A DNA stretch of 64,000 bases from Bromus sterilis (lineage: Eukaryota; Streptophyta; Magnoliopsida; Poales; Poaceae), in contig OX465598.1 in the NCBI GenBank assembly GCA_950022295.1, positions 93,038,001-93,102,000 of the forward strand, in the 5' to 3' direction. The notes under the pieces were generated by a model that saw nothing but the letters and a program-made list of their open reading frames with translations, did not search any database and was not told the origin of the DNA. Within the stretch, counting starts at the first letter, position 1. Each line of letters starts with the position of its first letter. A program made the position numbers and the translations under genes. Shown piece by piece: positions 1 through 11,200 of the stretch.

Positions 1-2802
1 ATCTTTTATCAACTCAATCCAGCGTCTTTGCCTGAGATTAAGATCTGGCTGGGTGAAGATGTATTTGAGGCTTTGGTGGTCGGAATAGATCTCGCAACGA
101 TTACCAAGGAGGTAATGTCGCCAAGTTGTTAGGGCATGAACTACGGCAGCGAGTTCAAGGTCATGGGTAGGATAGTTCTCTTCATGTGGCCGCAACTGGC
201 GTGAAGCATAAGCTACCACATGTCGATCTTGCAGAAGTATGCATCCTAATCCTTGCCGTGATGCGTCACAATAGATCTCGAAATCCTTTTTGGTGTCTGG
301 AGGTGCAAGTACGGGTGCAGAAGTCAATCTTCTTTTCAACTCTTGAAAGCTTTCCTCGCACTTGGGAGTCCATAGGAATTTCTTATCTTTCTTGAGGAGT
401 TCAGTTAGAGGCTTTGCAACTTTAGAAAAGTTCTCGACGAAGCGACGACAATAGCTGGCTAGGCCAAGAAAACTCCTAACTTGCTTAACCGATTCAGGTG
501 GAGTCCAGTCAAGGACGGCCTGAACTCCCTCAGGATTCACAACAATGCTTTTTGCAGAAATCACGTGGCCTAAGTAGGTCACTTCTGGTAGCCAAAATTC
601 ACACTTGGAGAATTTAGCATACAGGCGATGCTCTCTAAGTTTCATCAATACCAGCCTTAGGTGTTCGGCATGTTCTTCTTCGTTCTTCGAGTAGATGAGA
701 ATGTCATCAAGATAAACCACAACAAATTTATCTAAGTACTCCATGAAGATCGAATTCATCATGCGTGAGAAAGTGGCGGGGGCATTGGTTAAACCAAAGG
801 ACATGACGGTGTACTCGTAAAGACCATAACGAGTAGTAAAAGCCGTTTTGGGAATGTCCTCGTTTCGGATTTTGATTTGATGATAGCCTAATCTCAAATC
901 CATCTTGGAGAAGACAGAGGATCCTGCAAGTTGATCATAAAGATCATTGATCCTGGGCAATGGGTACTTGTTCTTTATCGTCGCTAAATTTAGCGGGCGA
1001 TAGTCTACGCACATCCTTTCTGTTCCATCTTTCTTCGTTACAAACAGAACAGGGCAACCCCATGGCGATGAGCTAGGGCGGATGAAGCCTTTTTCCAACA
1101 AAGCTTCCAGTTGGGTTTTAAGCTCAGCTAACTCACGTGGGGCCATTTTGTATGGGCGTCTAGAAATTGGTGCGGTTCCTGGTACAAGATCCACTATAAA
1201 CTCTACACATCTGTCGGGTGGCATGCCCGGCAGCTCTTCAGGAAAGACATCCGGGAAGTCACGAACCACCGGAATATCTTCAAGTTCGGGAAGGGGAAGT
1301 ACATTCAAGGAATGCACTTGGGTTCTTGTTCTGGGTGAGGTATAGTTGACGGTTTTGCCTGAAGGGTGGGTGAGTTTCACAGATTTTCCTTTGCAATCCA
1401 GGTAGGCATTCTGTCTTGATAGCCAATCCATGCCAAGGATGACATCAATATCTGAAGACTTGAGGGCTATGAGTGAAGCAAGGAATACTAAACCATCAAT
1501 TGCAATTTGATTACCATGGCTTACTCTATTAGTTTGCCATCTTGACCCTGGAGTTTGAATAATCATTGGGGTGGACAATTCAACAAAGGATAGCTCATGA
1601 CGAAGTGCATAACTTTCCGACATGAATGAATGAGATGCGCCTGGGTCGAAAAGAACGGAAGGAGGAACATAATTGACTGGGAGCGTACCAAGAATGACGT
1701 CAGTGGTGTCGTCAGTCTCTTCGGCGGCAATCTGGTTCACACGTCCACGAGTGGCGGGAGGAGCGGGTTTGGCGGTGTAGACCTTCTGGGGTGGCTTGCC
1801 ACGACCATTGTGGTTGCCTCCGGCACGGGGTGGAGCATTCTGATTCTGGATCTGGATCTGGGGACACTCACGAGAGTAGTGGCCTGCCTGACCACACTTG
1901 TAACAGGCTCCAAAGACAGTGCGTGGAGCTGGGTTGTTTGGTGGAGCTGGGTGGAACTGAGTTGGTGGACGAGGCGCCACATAGGATGGCCTCGGTGGGT
2001 TGTTCTGGTGGAACATACTATTTGGGATCCAGATCTTGCGCTTCTGAGAGCCAGAACTGGATGAACCATCGTCTCTAGGGTGTTTGCGGAAACCGTTGGG
2101 GTTGTTCATGTCCTCTGCCTTTATGACCTTGTTGACAAGGACTTGCAAGGTGGCAAAGTCATGCAGGTTGAGCTCACGACAGAGTCCAGAGTTTAGGCCA
2201 CGACGGAACCTTTCTTGTTTCTTGGAGTCGGTGGAGACTTCTTCGGTAGCATAACGGGCAAGTCGGTTGAACTCACGACTAAACTCGTCAACGGTCCTTC
2301 TGCCTTGGGTGAGGTTGCAGAACTCCTCACGCTTGCGGTCCATAAGACCCTTGGGAATGTGGTGCTCACGGAAGGAAGTGCAGAATTCATCCCAAGATGT
2401 GGGCGGTCCAACGGGACGCATATTCAGGAAGTTCTCCCACCAAGAGCTAGCTGCACCTTCAAGGTGATAGGTGGCATAGCTGACCTTGTCGCCATCTGCA
2501 ACATGGCCTGCCTGGAGCTTCCTCTCGATGCTGCGAAGCCAGTCATCGGCGTCAAGGGGCTCGGTGGAGTAACTAAAAACCGGGGGATGAAGCCGGATGA
2601 AGTCGTTCAGGGACACTAACTCATTGCGCTGCTGAGTGTTGTTGCGAGCAATGAATTCTAGCAGATGGTGAGAGTCTCGGCGGTTCCTCTCAACCTCCAT
2701 CAGAACCTGAGCCATCGTGGGTGGGGGTGGAAGGTTGCCTTCCTCCTGTTCATTCCCACGACCCTGGTTACGACCCAGCTGGCCACGGGTTCCTTGAGAC
2801 AT
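1..2802 (-). CDS. gag-pol: gag-pol polyprotein (Ty3/gypsy), partial, open frame
   Basis: One frame stays open for 934 codons from an ATG at 2802 to the window edge; I read every codon and found no stop. In order it encodes a capsid-like gag domain (about 2650-2100), a CCHC zinc knuckle (C-x2-C-x4-H-x4-C, 1905-1864), a retropepsin with a D-P-G-A-S active-site motif near 1650 (usual form DTG/DSG), reverse transcriptase with the YLDD catalytic box (714-703), and the start of RNase H (about 300-1). Gag and pol are in one frame, as in many plant gypsy elements. The lack of any stop over 2.8 kb contrasts with the other gypsy copies here and suggests a fairly recent copy. The integrase lies outside the window. 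The ATG is preceded by a pyrimidine-rich tract ending CTTCAG, which resembles a splice acceptor. Confidence 0.93.
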   Translation of the reverse strand, partial: MSQGTRGQLGRNQGRGNEQEEGNLPPPPTMAQVLMEVERNRRDSHHLLEFIARNNTQQRNELVSLNDFIRLHPPVFSYSTEPLDADDWLRSIERKLQAGHVADGDKVSYATYHLEGAASSWWENFLNMRPVGPPTSWDEFCTSFREHHIPKGLMDRKREEFCNLTQGRRTVDEFSREFNRLARYATEEVSTDSKKQERFRRGLNSGLCRELNLHDFATLQVLVNKVIKAEDMNNPNGFRKHPRDDGSSSSGSQKRKIWIPNSMFHQNNPPRPSYVAPRPPTQFHPAPPNNPAPRTVFGACYKCGQAGHYSRECPQIQIQNQNAPPRAGGNHNGRGKPPQKVYTAKPAPPATRGRVNQIAAEETDDTTDVILGTLPVNYVPPSVLFDPGASHSFMSESYALRHELSFVELSTPMIIQTPGSRWQTNRVSHGNQIAIDGLVFLASLIALKSSDIDVILGMDWLSRQNAYLDCKGKSVKLTHPSGKTVNYTSPRTRTQVHSLNVLPLPELEDIPVVRDFPDVFPEELPGMPPDRCVEFIVDLVPGTAPISRRPYKMAPRELAELKTQLEALLEKGFIRPSSSPWGCPVLFVTKKDGTERMCVDYRPLNLATIKNKYPLPRINDLYDQLAGSSVFSKMDLRLGYHQIKIRNEDIPKTAFTTRYGLYEYTVMSFGLTNAPATFSRMMNSIFMEYLDKFVVVYLDDILIYSKNEEEHAEHLRLVLMKLREHRLYAKFSKCEFWLPEVTYLGHVISAKSIVVNPEGVQAVLDWTPPESVKQVRSFLGLASYCRRFVENFSKVAKPLTELLKKDKKFLWTPKCEESFQELKRRLTSAPVLAPPDTKKDFEIYCDASRQGLGCILLQDRHVVAYASRQLRPHEENYPTHDLELAAVVHALTTWRHYLLGNRCEIYSDHQSLKYIFTQPDLNLRQRRWIELIKD

Positions 2803-4322
2803 CCTGAAGGTGAAAAACCAAAGTCAAACAGAGTTGATTTGAAGAGTCTAATCAAGGTATTGAACTACTGGAAGGATTACAGAGCAAAGGAAGTAATCAT
2901 CTTGACAACATGGTGATAAAAGCATACAAGCCATATATTCACAAGCTGTCATACAAACCATACATCATTTTAGTACAAGCACCAAGCTAATACAAACGTG
3001 ATGAAGATGATACATTCTTCAGAGGCACTCTGACTTCCTATACATTATTTATCTAAGCCTCTGGAACTTAGAACACCTTGCGTACAATACACTAAGATAC
3101 TACTACATCCTCACTAAGTAAGACCACAGGCGGTCTCACTCATCTCCATCTCCATAGTAGTCCTCGTAAAAGTTACCCGCGTATCCCGGTAGCTGAAGGT
3201 GACCATCGGAAAACATGGAGGCCTGTGGACCCTGATATCCATTTGGGCAAGGATGGGGCCTAGGTCCAGCGTAGGGTGGAAGCAAAGGACCACGGGGTGG
3301 AAAAATGCCTCCAATCTCGGGCCAAGCAACTCGAGAAGGCATCTGAGTCCTCACTGGGTAGATAGCATCAAACTCAACTGATCCAACACTCACGAAGGGT
3401 GCCAAGAGTGTCAGTGATCGATACATACGAACACGGGTGGCGTGGAGATCAAAACGGAGAGCATGTGCATCACGATCTCGATCACTAGCAAACCTAGCAG
3501 TCACCTGAAGTGTTGGATCCTCTGTAGAGTGATCTGAGTAGAGTCCGGTGTAATATCCCTCTTCTCCTGGAAGTGCAGCAGGGATATAGCGGAACGAGGT
3601 CTCTCTCAGCATAGTGTGCTCCTCTCTCAGCAGGGTAATACATGACTATGCAGCATCCTGCACAGCCATGTTCTCGGTCATGCCAATGCCATGTCCAAAG
3701 TGGATAGGCTGAGTGACTCCAACGTGGTGCGGGTAGATCCTGACAATGCAGTGGAACTACGTCTGGTTGAAGTCGTGGAACTGCTCCTCGACGGTGTACT
3801 CAGGATACCATCGATATCCCACATAGGACATCATCTCGATCAACGTGGCGGGATGGCCACGCACACCGAGGCACCTGGTCAAACGAACAATATGCCGAGG
3901 GGGAAGATCTACCATCTGAAACAGAAAGAGGGAGTTTGCAAATGCATCAGATTATGAGATAAACCTGGAATGACTCGGGCAGCATAACGGCTGTAATTGT
4001 AAGAAATGACAATTTCTTTCAACATGGAAACAACACTTACATAATACGATGTAAGAAATCAGCATTACAGCAATGCTAGGAAAACCGGACACAACTTTCC
4101 TACGGCTATAAGGAAGCAAACAACGAGATGTTCTAATCAGACAGAGGAGAGCCTAGTCCTATCTTCCCGTAGAATAGATAAGGGTGACTCAGAATTCAGA
4201 ACGAAGGGGGTAAGGAGAAAAAAGAAGCCTTACGTTATTCCCTTATATACCCAGAGTAACTATATAACTATAGAAAGCTAGACTCAACTTCGGCCAAGGC
4301 TACTAGTCCTACAGTCAGTCCT
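2803..4322 (-). other. 5' untranslated leader of the gypsy element
   Basis: This is the stretch between primer site and gag ATG, about 1.5 kb. Apart from the decayed extra ORF I see no coding potential. Splice-like signals on the minus strand are a possible donor (AAC/GTAAGG, near 4228) and acceptors just before the extra ORF and just before gag. These are pattern matches only. Confidence 0.5.
3136..3915 (-). pseudogene. extra ORF between primer site and gag (decayed)
   Basis: A minus-strand frame runs from an ATG at 3915 to a stop at 3136, about 260 codons, broken by two in-frame TAG codons at 3759-3757 and 3648-3646. The uninterrupted last part is 158 codons from an ATG at 3612. The product is rich in Tyr, Pro and Arg and ends in an acidic tail (EDYYGDGDE). 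I recognise no domain and it does not resemble gag. Its position, after the primer site and before gag, is unusual for Ty3/gypsy. The ATG directly follows a CTGTTTCAG sequence that looks like a 3' splice site, so expression from a spliced transcript is conceivable (inference). It could also be a captured host gene fragment. Confidence 0.55.
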
Positions 4323-4334
4323 GCTCTGATACCA
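4323..4334 (-). other. primer-binding site, initiator-Met tRNA type
   Basis: The minus strand reads TGGTATCAGAGC, the usual plant sequence complementary to the 3' end of initiator Met tRNA. Four bases separate it from the LTR end at 4339. It fixes the orientation of the element and the LTR boundary. Confidence 0.9.
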
Positions 4335-4338
4335 AGTC

Positions 4339-7300
4339 TGTCGGGACACGGGGTTAGCGTATGCAAGTCCAGCTAAGACATAGTCATATGGAGAGCCGAG
4401 AACCGTACCCACTTGTCTAAGCAGACAAGGCCAAGCACAGAACGTTCTCGGAAAGCATCGTACGTGAGGGGCATCCCATCCAGGCCGGATGATCAACTGA
4501 GATGGGTCCTCAAAGTCCGCACACAAGTCTAATGATATGGGTGATGAACTCCCATATTCAAAGACAAGTCGCATCAACCATACTATCGACTATCTCATAA
4601 CTCTTACATAGACTTACTCCAGCCCGATCACTTAGTCGGGGTCTAGGGAGGGCTCAATCATACCACAAAGTGTGCACGAGACGAAGTCTCGAACAATCGC
4701 ATCGCGATGCCCCAAGCTGCGCACATCTAAGGGCCACTTGGTGTATGAAAAACCGTCAGCCAGATCACAACTAAGGTCTCGAAAACCCATACAAAGACAT
4801 GCATGTTATAAACATACACGCAGCACACATGCCTTGTATGAACAGCAGGTATCATTGCAATTCTCTACAAAGTATACATTTTTATTGATAACTCTTATAG
4901 AGTGCACACAGAGATCACAAACATGTGATCCAACATTACAACACAAGCGGAAGCAAAGTATGTCTGAGTACAGACAAGTTTAACAAATGGCTTAAGAAGC
5001 CTTATTTAAACACAAGCCCTCCACGAGGGAACCAGTCGTCTGACTGGGACTAGACTAGCTTGATCTTCAGTCATCGAGCTCGATGAAGAAGCCACCTTCG
5101 GGGTCAGTGGTTTCATCTAAAACATAGAATAAGCAAACGTGAGTACAAAGTCGTACTCAGCAAGACTTACATAGGATCTATACTACTCATGCACATGTAT
5201 CAAGGTAAAGGGAGGTGGAGTTTCACTTGCAGAATTGCCAGCTTTGACTTGGCTAGTCCTGAACTACGAGTACCAGACTTGAGGTAAGAAGCGTACACGA
5301 GTCCACTACTTGCTCCAACCAATTACACCACTATGGTGCCTTCCTCGACTTCCCCACGAGAAAGCACGCCATAGCACTCACACTTATCTTGGTGTGTTTT
5401 AGAAGTATCCGGTTCAAGTTATCTAATAATCAAGCTAAGCTTTCCAAGTAGTCCATAACCGCGGACGCGGCTATTCGAATAGTTTTGTTAACCCTGCAGG
5501 GGTGTACCGCTACACACACATGATCATCGGTTACCTCCTTTGATCTCGACACCATTCAAGGGGTGCCAGCGAGGATGCTCACCACAACTGTTACCTCATA
5601 GCCGATCTAGTCTGAGAAAGCCGCCTACTTGGGTTGGCTACCACTATCGTGAACCCACCCGGTTTACCGAAGTGGACCCAAGTGATGTGTGCATGGTGCA
5701 TAAGCCGGTCTCGGGTGAGCCGTTCTCTCACTTAGCATCCAGGCCACAAGCCTACCAGAACTCCGAACTATTGCGACATCTGGACATCGAAAGGGATGAG
5801 TTAATAGGTTGAGAGGGGTCAGTGAGCCTAATGTGTGGTTGTACTCTTCATCTTGGATCACCACACAAGAACTCGGACTTAGGGCGGTGTTCAACGAGAC
5901 AACCCACCGTGTACTCCTACACAGCCTCTCATCGTTCACCTTGTATTAGGGTAGATTCACCAACACTTTTCTACCATCATCAACATGATCACTACCATCC
6001 CGACTCACATAACAGTATCATCATGGTATCATTCTAAGCATGCAATAAGCAGTAACAGTTGTAGGGGTCACATGATATCAACCAACTCCTACATTTGCTA
6101 GGATTGTGGTTTGCTTAGTACTGTGACAAAAAGATAGGTCATGCAAAGGAATGGGTTCAACTATACGGTAGAAACGTATCATGGTAATCATCCTAAACAA
6201 TGCATAAGCGAGACATGAGAGGGAATGGGATTTTATCGACATGATCAATGGGGTTTTGCTTGCCTTGCTGACGAGGTTCGGGTTCTGGGTCTTCAACGAA
6301 GGGGGCAGCCTCCTGCTCCGGTTCCACCTCTACTCGACAAACAACAAACAAGGTAGCAAAGTAAATACAATGCACAATCACATGATGGAAGGTTGAAACT
6401 TGATGTATATGCTTTGATGTGTGAAGCAATTCCATTTAAATGGAGTATATTGCAAATTGAATTGCAAATTCAAACTCCAATTTGAATTCAAACTTAGCCA
6501 AGTTACATGTGACATTGTTTGATAAATTTGAACCATTTTGAAATGTGTATGATATGCCTCTGATGTGTGGTTGAAATGTAGCATGTTTCCATGGTTCAAG
6601 TTGCAAAAACTTTTGTATTGAATTTGATTTAATTCCATTTAAATCAAATAGCAAATGCTACTGATGCCAATTTAAATTCAACTCAAACATAGTTGAAAGT
6701 TGGATTTTTGGATAGCTTATTTTCTCTTGATCATTTTTCATATATTATTTGTCCAATTTGGAGTTAATATGAATTTTCTATGAATTTCCAAAGTTTGGGC
6801 TATTTTCTGGATTTTCTGGAATTTCTTTAATTCATTTCAATTTCTGGAAATTCATTTACTGCGTCAGCATGACCTCATGCTGGCGTTAGAGGGCCACTGA
6901 CTGCTGGGACCCACTGGTCAGCCTCTCACTGTTTAATTAAACGATTTGAATTAAGTTAACTTAACAGGGGGGATTAGTGAGGCTGGGCCCACATGTCATA
7001 GGCTGTGGGGGGTCATTAGGGGGGTGATTAGCCGGGATTAGCCTGACAGGCCGGCGGCTAGCCGCCGGTGGCCACCAGACGCGGCGGCGTTGCTCGGATC
7101 CGCAGCTCCCGTGCATCATTCGATGCGCTGAGACCACGGGAACGTAGCCCGTGCTCTCGCGCGTCGTCTGGTGCACGCGGGCGGCCTCGGGGGTGACCAG
7201 GACGACGGCGTCTTCAAAGGTGGCGGCGGCCGGAGCCACGGGCTCGACGGAGAGGTGGCTGTGAGGGGAGAGCTTGGGCTTGCGCTAATGCTAAGTGACC

Positions 7301-8271
7301 CTGGGAGCACTAGGAATGCAACGGACGTCACGGACGAGACGGAGGAGCACTGGAGCCTCCTCGCCGTCGTTCATGGCGGCGGTGCTCCTCGGCTTTCATG
7401 GCGAACGACGACAGAGAGCGGGAGGGAGACCACGGAGTAGCTCTAGTGAACTGGGAGCTCACCGTGAACTCAAAGGAGACGGTGGCGCGGTCGGAGGAGC
7501 TTCACAGTGGCCGGAATTGAAGAAGACGTGCGGCGGCTCCGGCGAGAAGAAAGCATCAATTGCGATGGCTCCAGTGGCTCCTAGGTCTCCATCTCCGAGA
7601 TCTTGGCGTGGACGAAGACGTAGCGCGAGGGGGACACGGTCTCCTGGCTCTTCTCCGGCGTTGGCCACGGGTTCTTGCGATGGTGAGCGGCGGCTGCTCT
7701 CGGGGAAGAAGGGGGAAACGCGTACGGAGCTCAAGAGGAGGCGGCGATGGGGGAAAGTGAGAGAGGGCGATGCGGAAGTCTCCTTGGCGCTCTTTGGTGA
7801 GCTGGGGAGGCCTGGAACCCTTCGGGCGTCGCGGTGGCATCCACGGCGTCGACGCCTCGCCACCGAGCTGCTTGGGCGTGCGGGGAGGAAGACGACAGGG
7901 GACTTCCGGGTGGGCTGGGCCGGCCAGGTGGACTGCGGGGAGCTAGTCGGGCTGGAAGCCAGGTGAGTTTCCCTTTTTCCTTTTCTGTTTTCTTTTTCTT
8001 TTCTATAAATTTGTTTTGCTTAGCAAATAAATAGCTAGGCATTTTTATAAATGCTCAATTCTTTTATATGGCATTACATGACCAGTAGCTAGTCATATCC
8101 AGAGTTTGAACATTTTTGAAATTCAAAATATTTGAATTCAAATTCAAATAGGGGTTTTTGATTAAATCCAAGGCACTGTTTGAATATTTGAAAACTTCAT
8201 GAGCATGGGGTGGGTCCCACATCACTTGATATGGGATCACACTCATTTATAAGACTTTTCAAAAATCTAAC
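4339..8271 (-). repeat. 5' LTR of the gypsy element, about 3.9 kb
   Basis: The LTR is bounded by TGTTAG...CCGACA (minus strand), next to the primer site on one side and the interrupted exon on the other. It has an AT-rich part (6350-6960 and 7970-8260), a GC-rich block with long spurious ORFs on both strands (7030-7960), and a 4960-5500 segment with small inverted repeats also found in the LTRs at 25664-37781. Only one LTR copy is visible, so the outer boundary rests on the TG/CA ends and the exon break. Confidence 0.75.
4962..5470 (-). promoter_or_regulatory. conserved leader hairpins in gypsy LTR
   Basis: There are three small inverted repeats. The first is GTCTG-AGTA-CAGAC (4962-4975). 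The second is TGAGTAC-AAAGTC-GTACTCA (5140-5159). The third is CCGCG-GA-CGCGG (5459-5470), lying in GTCC-N8-GGAC. Equivalents occur in the same order in the unrelated LTRs at 25664-37781. They lie between the presumed transcription start and the primer site, so they would be in the leader RNA. Their function is unknown; dimerisation or packaging is a guess. Confidence 0.55.
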
Positions 8272-11200
8272 ATGAATTTTTGGAGAAGATTTTTATCTGG
8301 CCTTTTGAAATAATTCATCTCGGGGGTTCCTTCTCCCATTTTGCTTTTGATTTTGATTTCAAAGATTTCTTTTGAAATTTTAACATGATGCAAGAGACTT
8401 GCTAACCCTAGCACATTACCTAACAGAGGGTTCTGACAGCGTGCCATGCCATCGTTTGCTGATTCCTCAACAACATTCTCATCCAAGACAGCCCTTCCTT
8501 CTCCTTTCTCTCCTAAATTTCCAATGTCAACCTGGTTGTACGCCTCAATCCTCTCATCTGTGTCAGTCCTTGCGCCTAGAATTTCAGAGTTATCTTGGTT
8601 GTTCATCTCTATCCTCTCGTCCGTGTCAGACCTTGCCCCTAGATTTTCCGTGTCGGCTTGAATACCAATCTCAGCCCTCTCCTCCGTGTCAGTACTTCCG
8701 CCTAAAATTTGAGAGTCTCCTTGCCTCTTCATCTCAAGTGTCTCCTCCGTGATAGTCCTTGCACCTGGATTTCCCTCGTCAGCTTGGCTGCCCATCTCGG
8801 GCATCTCATCCGTGTCAGTCCTTGCACCTAGAAATTCAGAGCCGCCTTGGATATTCATCTCAGACATGTCCTCAGTGTCAACCCTTGCCCCTGCATTTTC
8901 GGCGTCAGCTTGGCTACCCATCTCAATCCTGTCGTTTTCATTATCTCCGATGTCCATATTGTACAATCCGTCTGCCTTGGACGAGTTTTCATTGCTCCTC
9001 TTTTGTCTACAAAAAATGAAACACTATGTTTATTAGATATCTGATCACTTATAGTATTTCATTTTATTTCGCAGGGGAAATATAAAAAAATGAATCAGCA
9101 TTGCTACACTCACCTTACGAATTGTTTCTTTGCTTCTTCTTCATCATAATCATCATCGTCATCTACTTCTTCCTCTTCTTCGTCTGATTCTGATGATGAA
9201 TCATGATCGCTCTGCGGATCTTCATCTCGTTCAGGTTCTTTTCGCTTAGTTCTCCTTGCTTTCCGTGGGCTGGTGGGAGGTAATGATGTTGATGTCAACC
9301 CCATGACAAGTTCGGCGAGGAGACTTCCAAGATGAGATGCAAACTTGTTCACAACTGTTGTAGCTTTTATTTTGTCCTGCAGATAATTAGAACAAAATCA
9401 AGTTCGGTCTTTCTTGCCACATATACTGATTGGCCTTTCTATCTAAAGAAATTTGATTATTGGACACAATTGTAAAAATGCCTTGCAACATATTTGACTG
9501 CTTGAACACAGGAAAACTAGAAAAATTATGTGATAACTTGCCACAAAATTAAAGGCTTGGTTCCCAGAAAACATTGTGTGAAAAAATAGTTGCCACAAAA
9601 TTAAGACTTAGTTCCATTTTAAAAATGTGTGAATAGTTGCCAAAAAATAAAGGATTGGTTCTCAGAAAAAACTGTGTGAATGGTTGACACAAAATTAAGA
9701 CTTAAAACCAGGAACTATTTAACTATTTGCCACTAAAAAGTAAAGCTAGGTTTCCAGAAAATCTAGTTAACAGAAAAATGTGATAACATGTCTAGTTCTC
9801 ACACAAGAAACGTGGAAAACTAGTTTTCCTATAAAACTTCAAACAAATATACTTAGAGCCTTGTAGTGGTAAAAAGAAACTTACATTTTCTGAACAATTT
9901 GGATGTATGTTTTCCTTGATCCAACTATTCAGCATTTCCGTGCCCCCAAAGAGACAATATGTGCTCCTGTCGGGATTGTTTGCGTTTACTCCCTCGTTCT
10001 CATTCCTGAATTCTTCCTTAAGCTGAAAACAAAGAGAAAATAAATGAGGTCATGCAAAAAAATTGAATCAAGGGACCTTGAACCAACAATTGAATCAAGA
10101 AAACAAAAAATGTTAGAAAAATCTCTAACCTTGAAACGACCAAAGCTCAAAGCATCTTCTTCTAAATTTTCCATTTCAGCAATAATATCAACGACAGACT
10201 TCGACCATGCATTCACTCTAAAAGGTGTATCTGGCAACTCCAGGTCCATTTCACCGCAGTCAAGTGCATCGAGGTACCGCAACTGTTGCTGAAGAAAAAA
10301 GAGATACAAAAAATAAATCAACTCGTGGTGCATCAAGGTGCCGCAAATCAAAAGTGTTCCAGGTTTTTTCATTCTCACCATACAGTAGAGCAGGCATCCG
10401 CTTGTGTACTTTTGCTTGGATAGGTTATCATGTAACTGATCCACCACGAGTTTGCACAGGTTCAGTTTGTGTGCCTCTCCGATGTGCTCCTGTTTGGCCA
10501 AAAATGAAAACATGATATTAAGAAAATCTATAGTGCAAAAAAACCACTGAACATGATATGAAAATTTTGAATCTACTTGCCCCACATTTATCGATCAGCA
10601 TTGGTTGCCAGAAAACTATTTAAGCACTTGCAACATAACTAACATTTGGTTATCAGAAAAAACAATGGTTGCACTAAATCAGTATCAAAGCTTACCAACA
10701 TTGGGTAGCACTTGTTGCTGATTCGCGTAGCAGTTGTAGGGGCCAGCACGGTTGACACAATGTATATGAGCCACAACTTCTTGAACTTGTCGTCAGCATC
10801 GTTATGCTCCTTGATTGAGGTGGCGACCGTTGTGATCTTTGGTCTAGTGCCTTCTCCTGGAAATAAACTTTCTGCTACTTCGTCCTCCGTCTCGTAATCC
10901 ACCTCAAACTTTACCTCGATACTGCCGTTAGGAATACCTAACATCTCGTGGACGGAGAGCTCAGTCAGTGGTATGAACCCGCGTCCAGGGATGACAAAAC
11001 CTCTCCTCTCTGGACTGTACAATCTAGTGAACCAAGCTACAACAGTGTTGTGCAAGTATTCGCACTTAATGTCAAGGAAAGGCCCAGTGCCCATCTCCCT
11101 AATGGCAATCTTCTGATCGTCATTTATGTCGTTGTATAGCTTGCAAATTGCTTTCGGGGATGCACGATTGCGCTCGCTTCCATCGGGTGGCAACTGTCGT

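Larger units (their letters stand above)
1..8271 (-). mobile_element. Ty3/gypsy LTR retrotransposon, 5' part (runs off left edge)
   Basis: The element lies on the minus strand. In transcription order it shows a 5' LTR (8271 to 4339), a primer-binding site (4334-4323), a decayed extra ORF (3915-3136) and an open gag-pol frame (2802 to 1). The rest of pol and the 3' LTR lie beyond the left edge. The LTR starts TGTTAG and ends CCGACA on the minus strand. It is inserted into the last visible exon of a multi-exon gene, and the gene frame reads straight into the LTR at 8271. The 5 bp next to the LTR are TGAAT (8272-8276), the expected target duplication; its partner is outside the window. Confidence 0.88.

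Noticed and set aside
1630..2411. Several 70-145 codon ORFs on the plus strand and in the other minus frame
   Set aside because: They are antisense or off-frame shadows of the continuous gag-pol frame, whose domains and motifs are clear.
4323..4334. tRNA-like sequence (also at 31802, 36540, 49194 and 60201)
   Set aside because: These are 12-18 bp primer-binding sites next to LTRs, not tRNA genes; no cloverleaf is present.
7295..7966. A 223-codon plus-strand ORF and overlapping minus ORFs
   Set aside because: High GC opens all frames. There is no domain, and the region lies inside an LTR.
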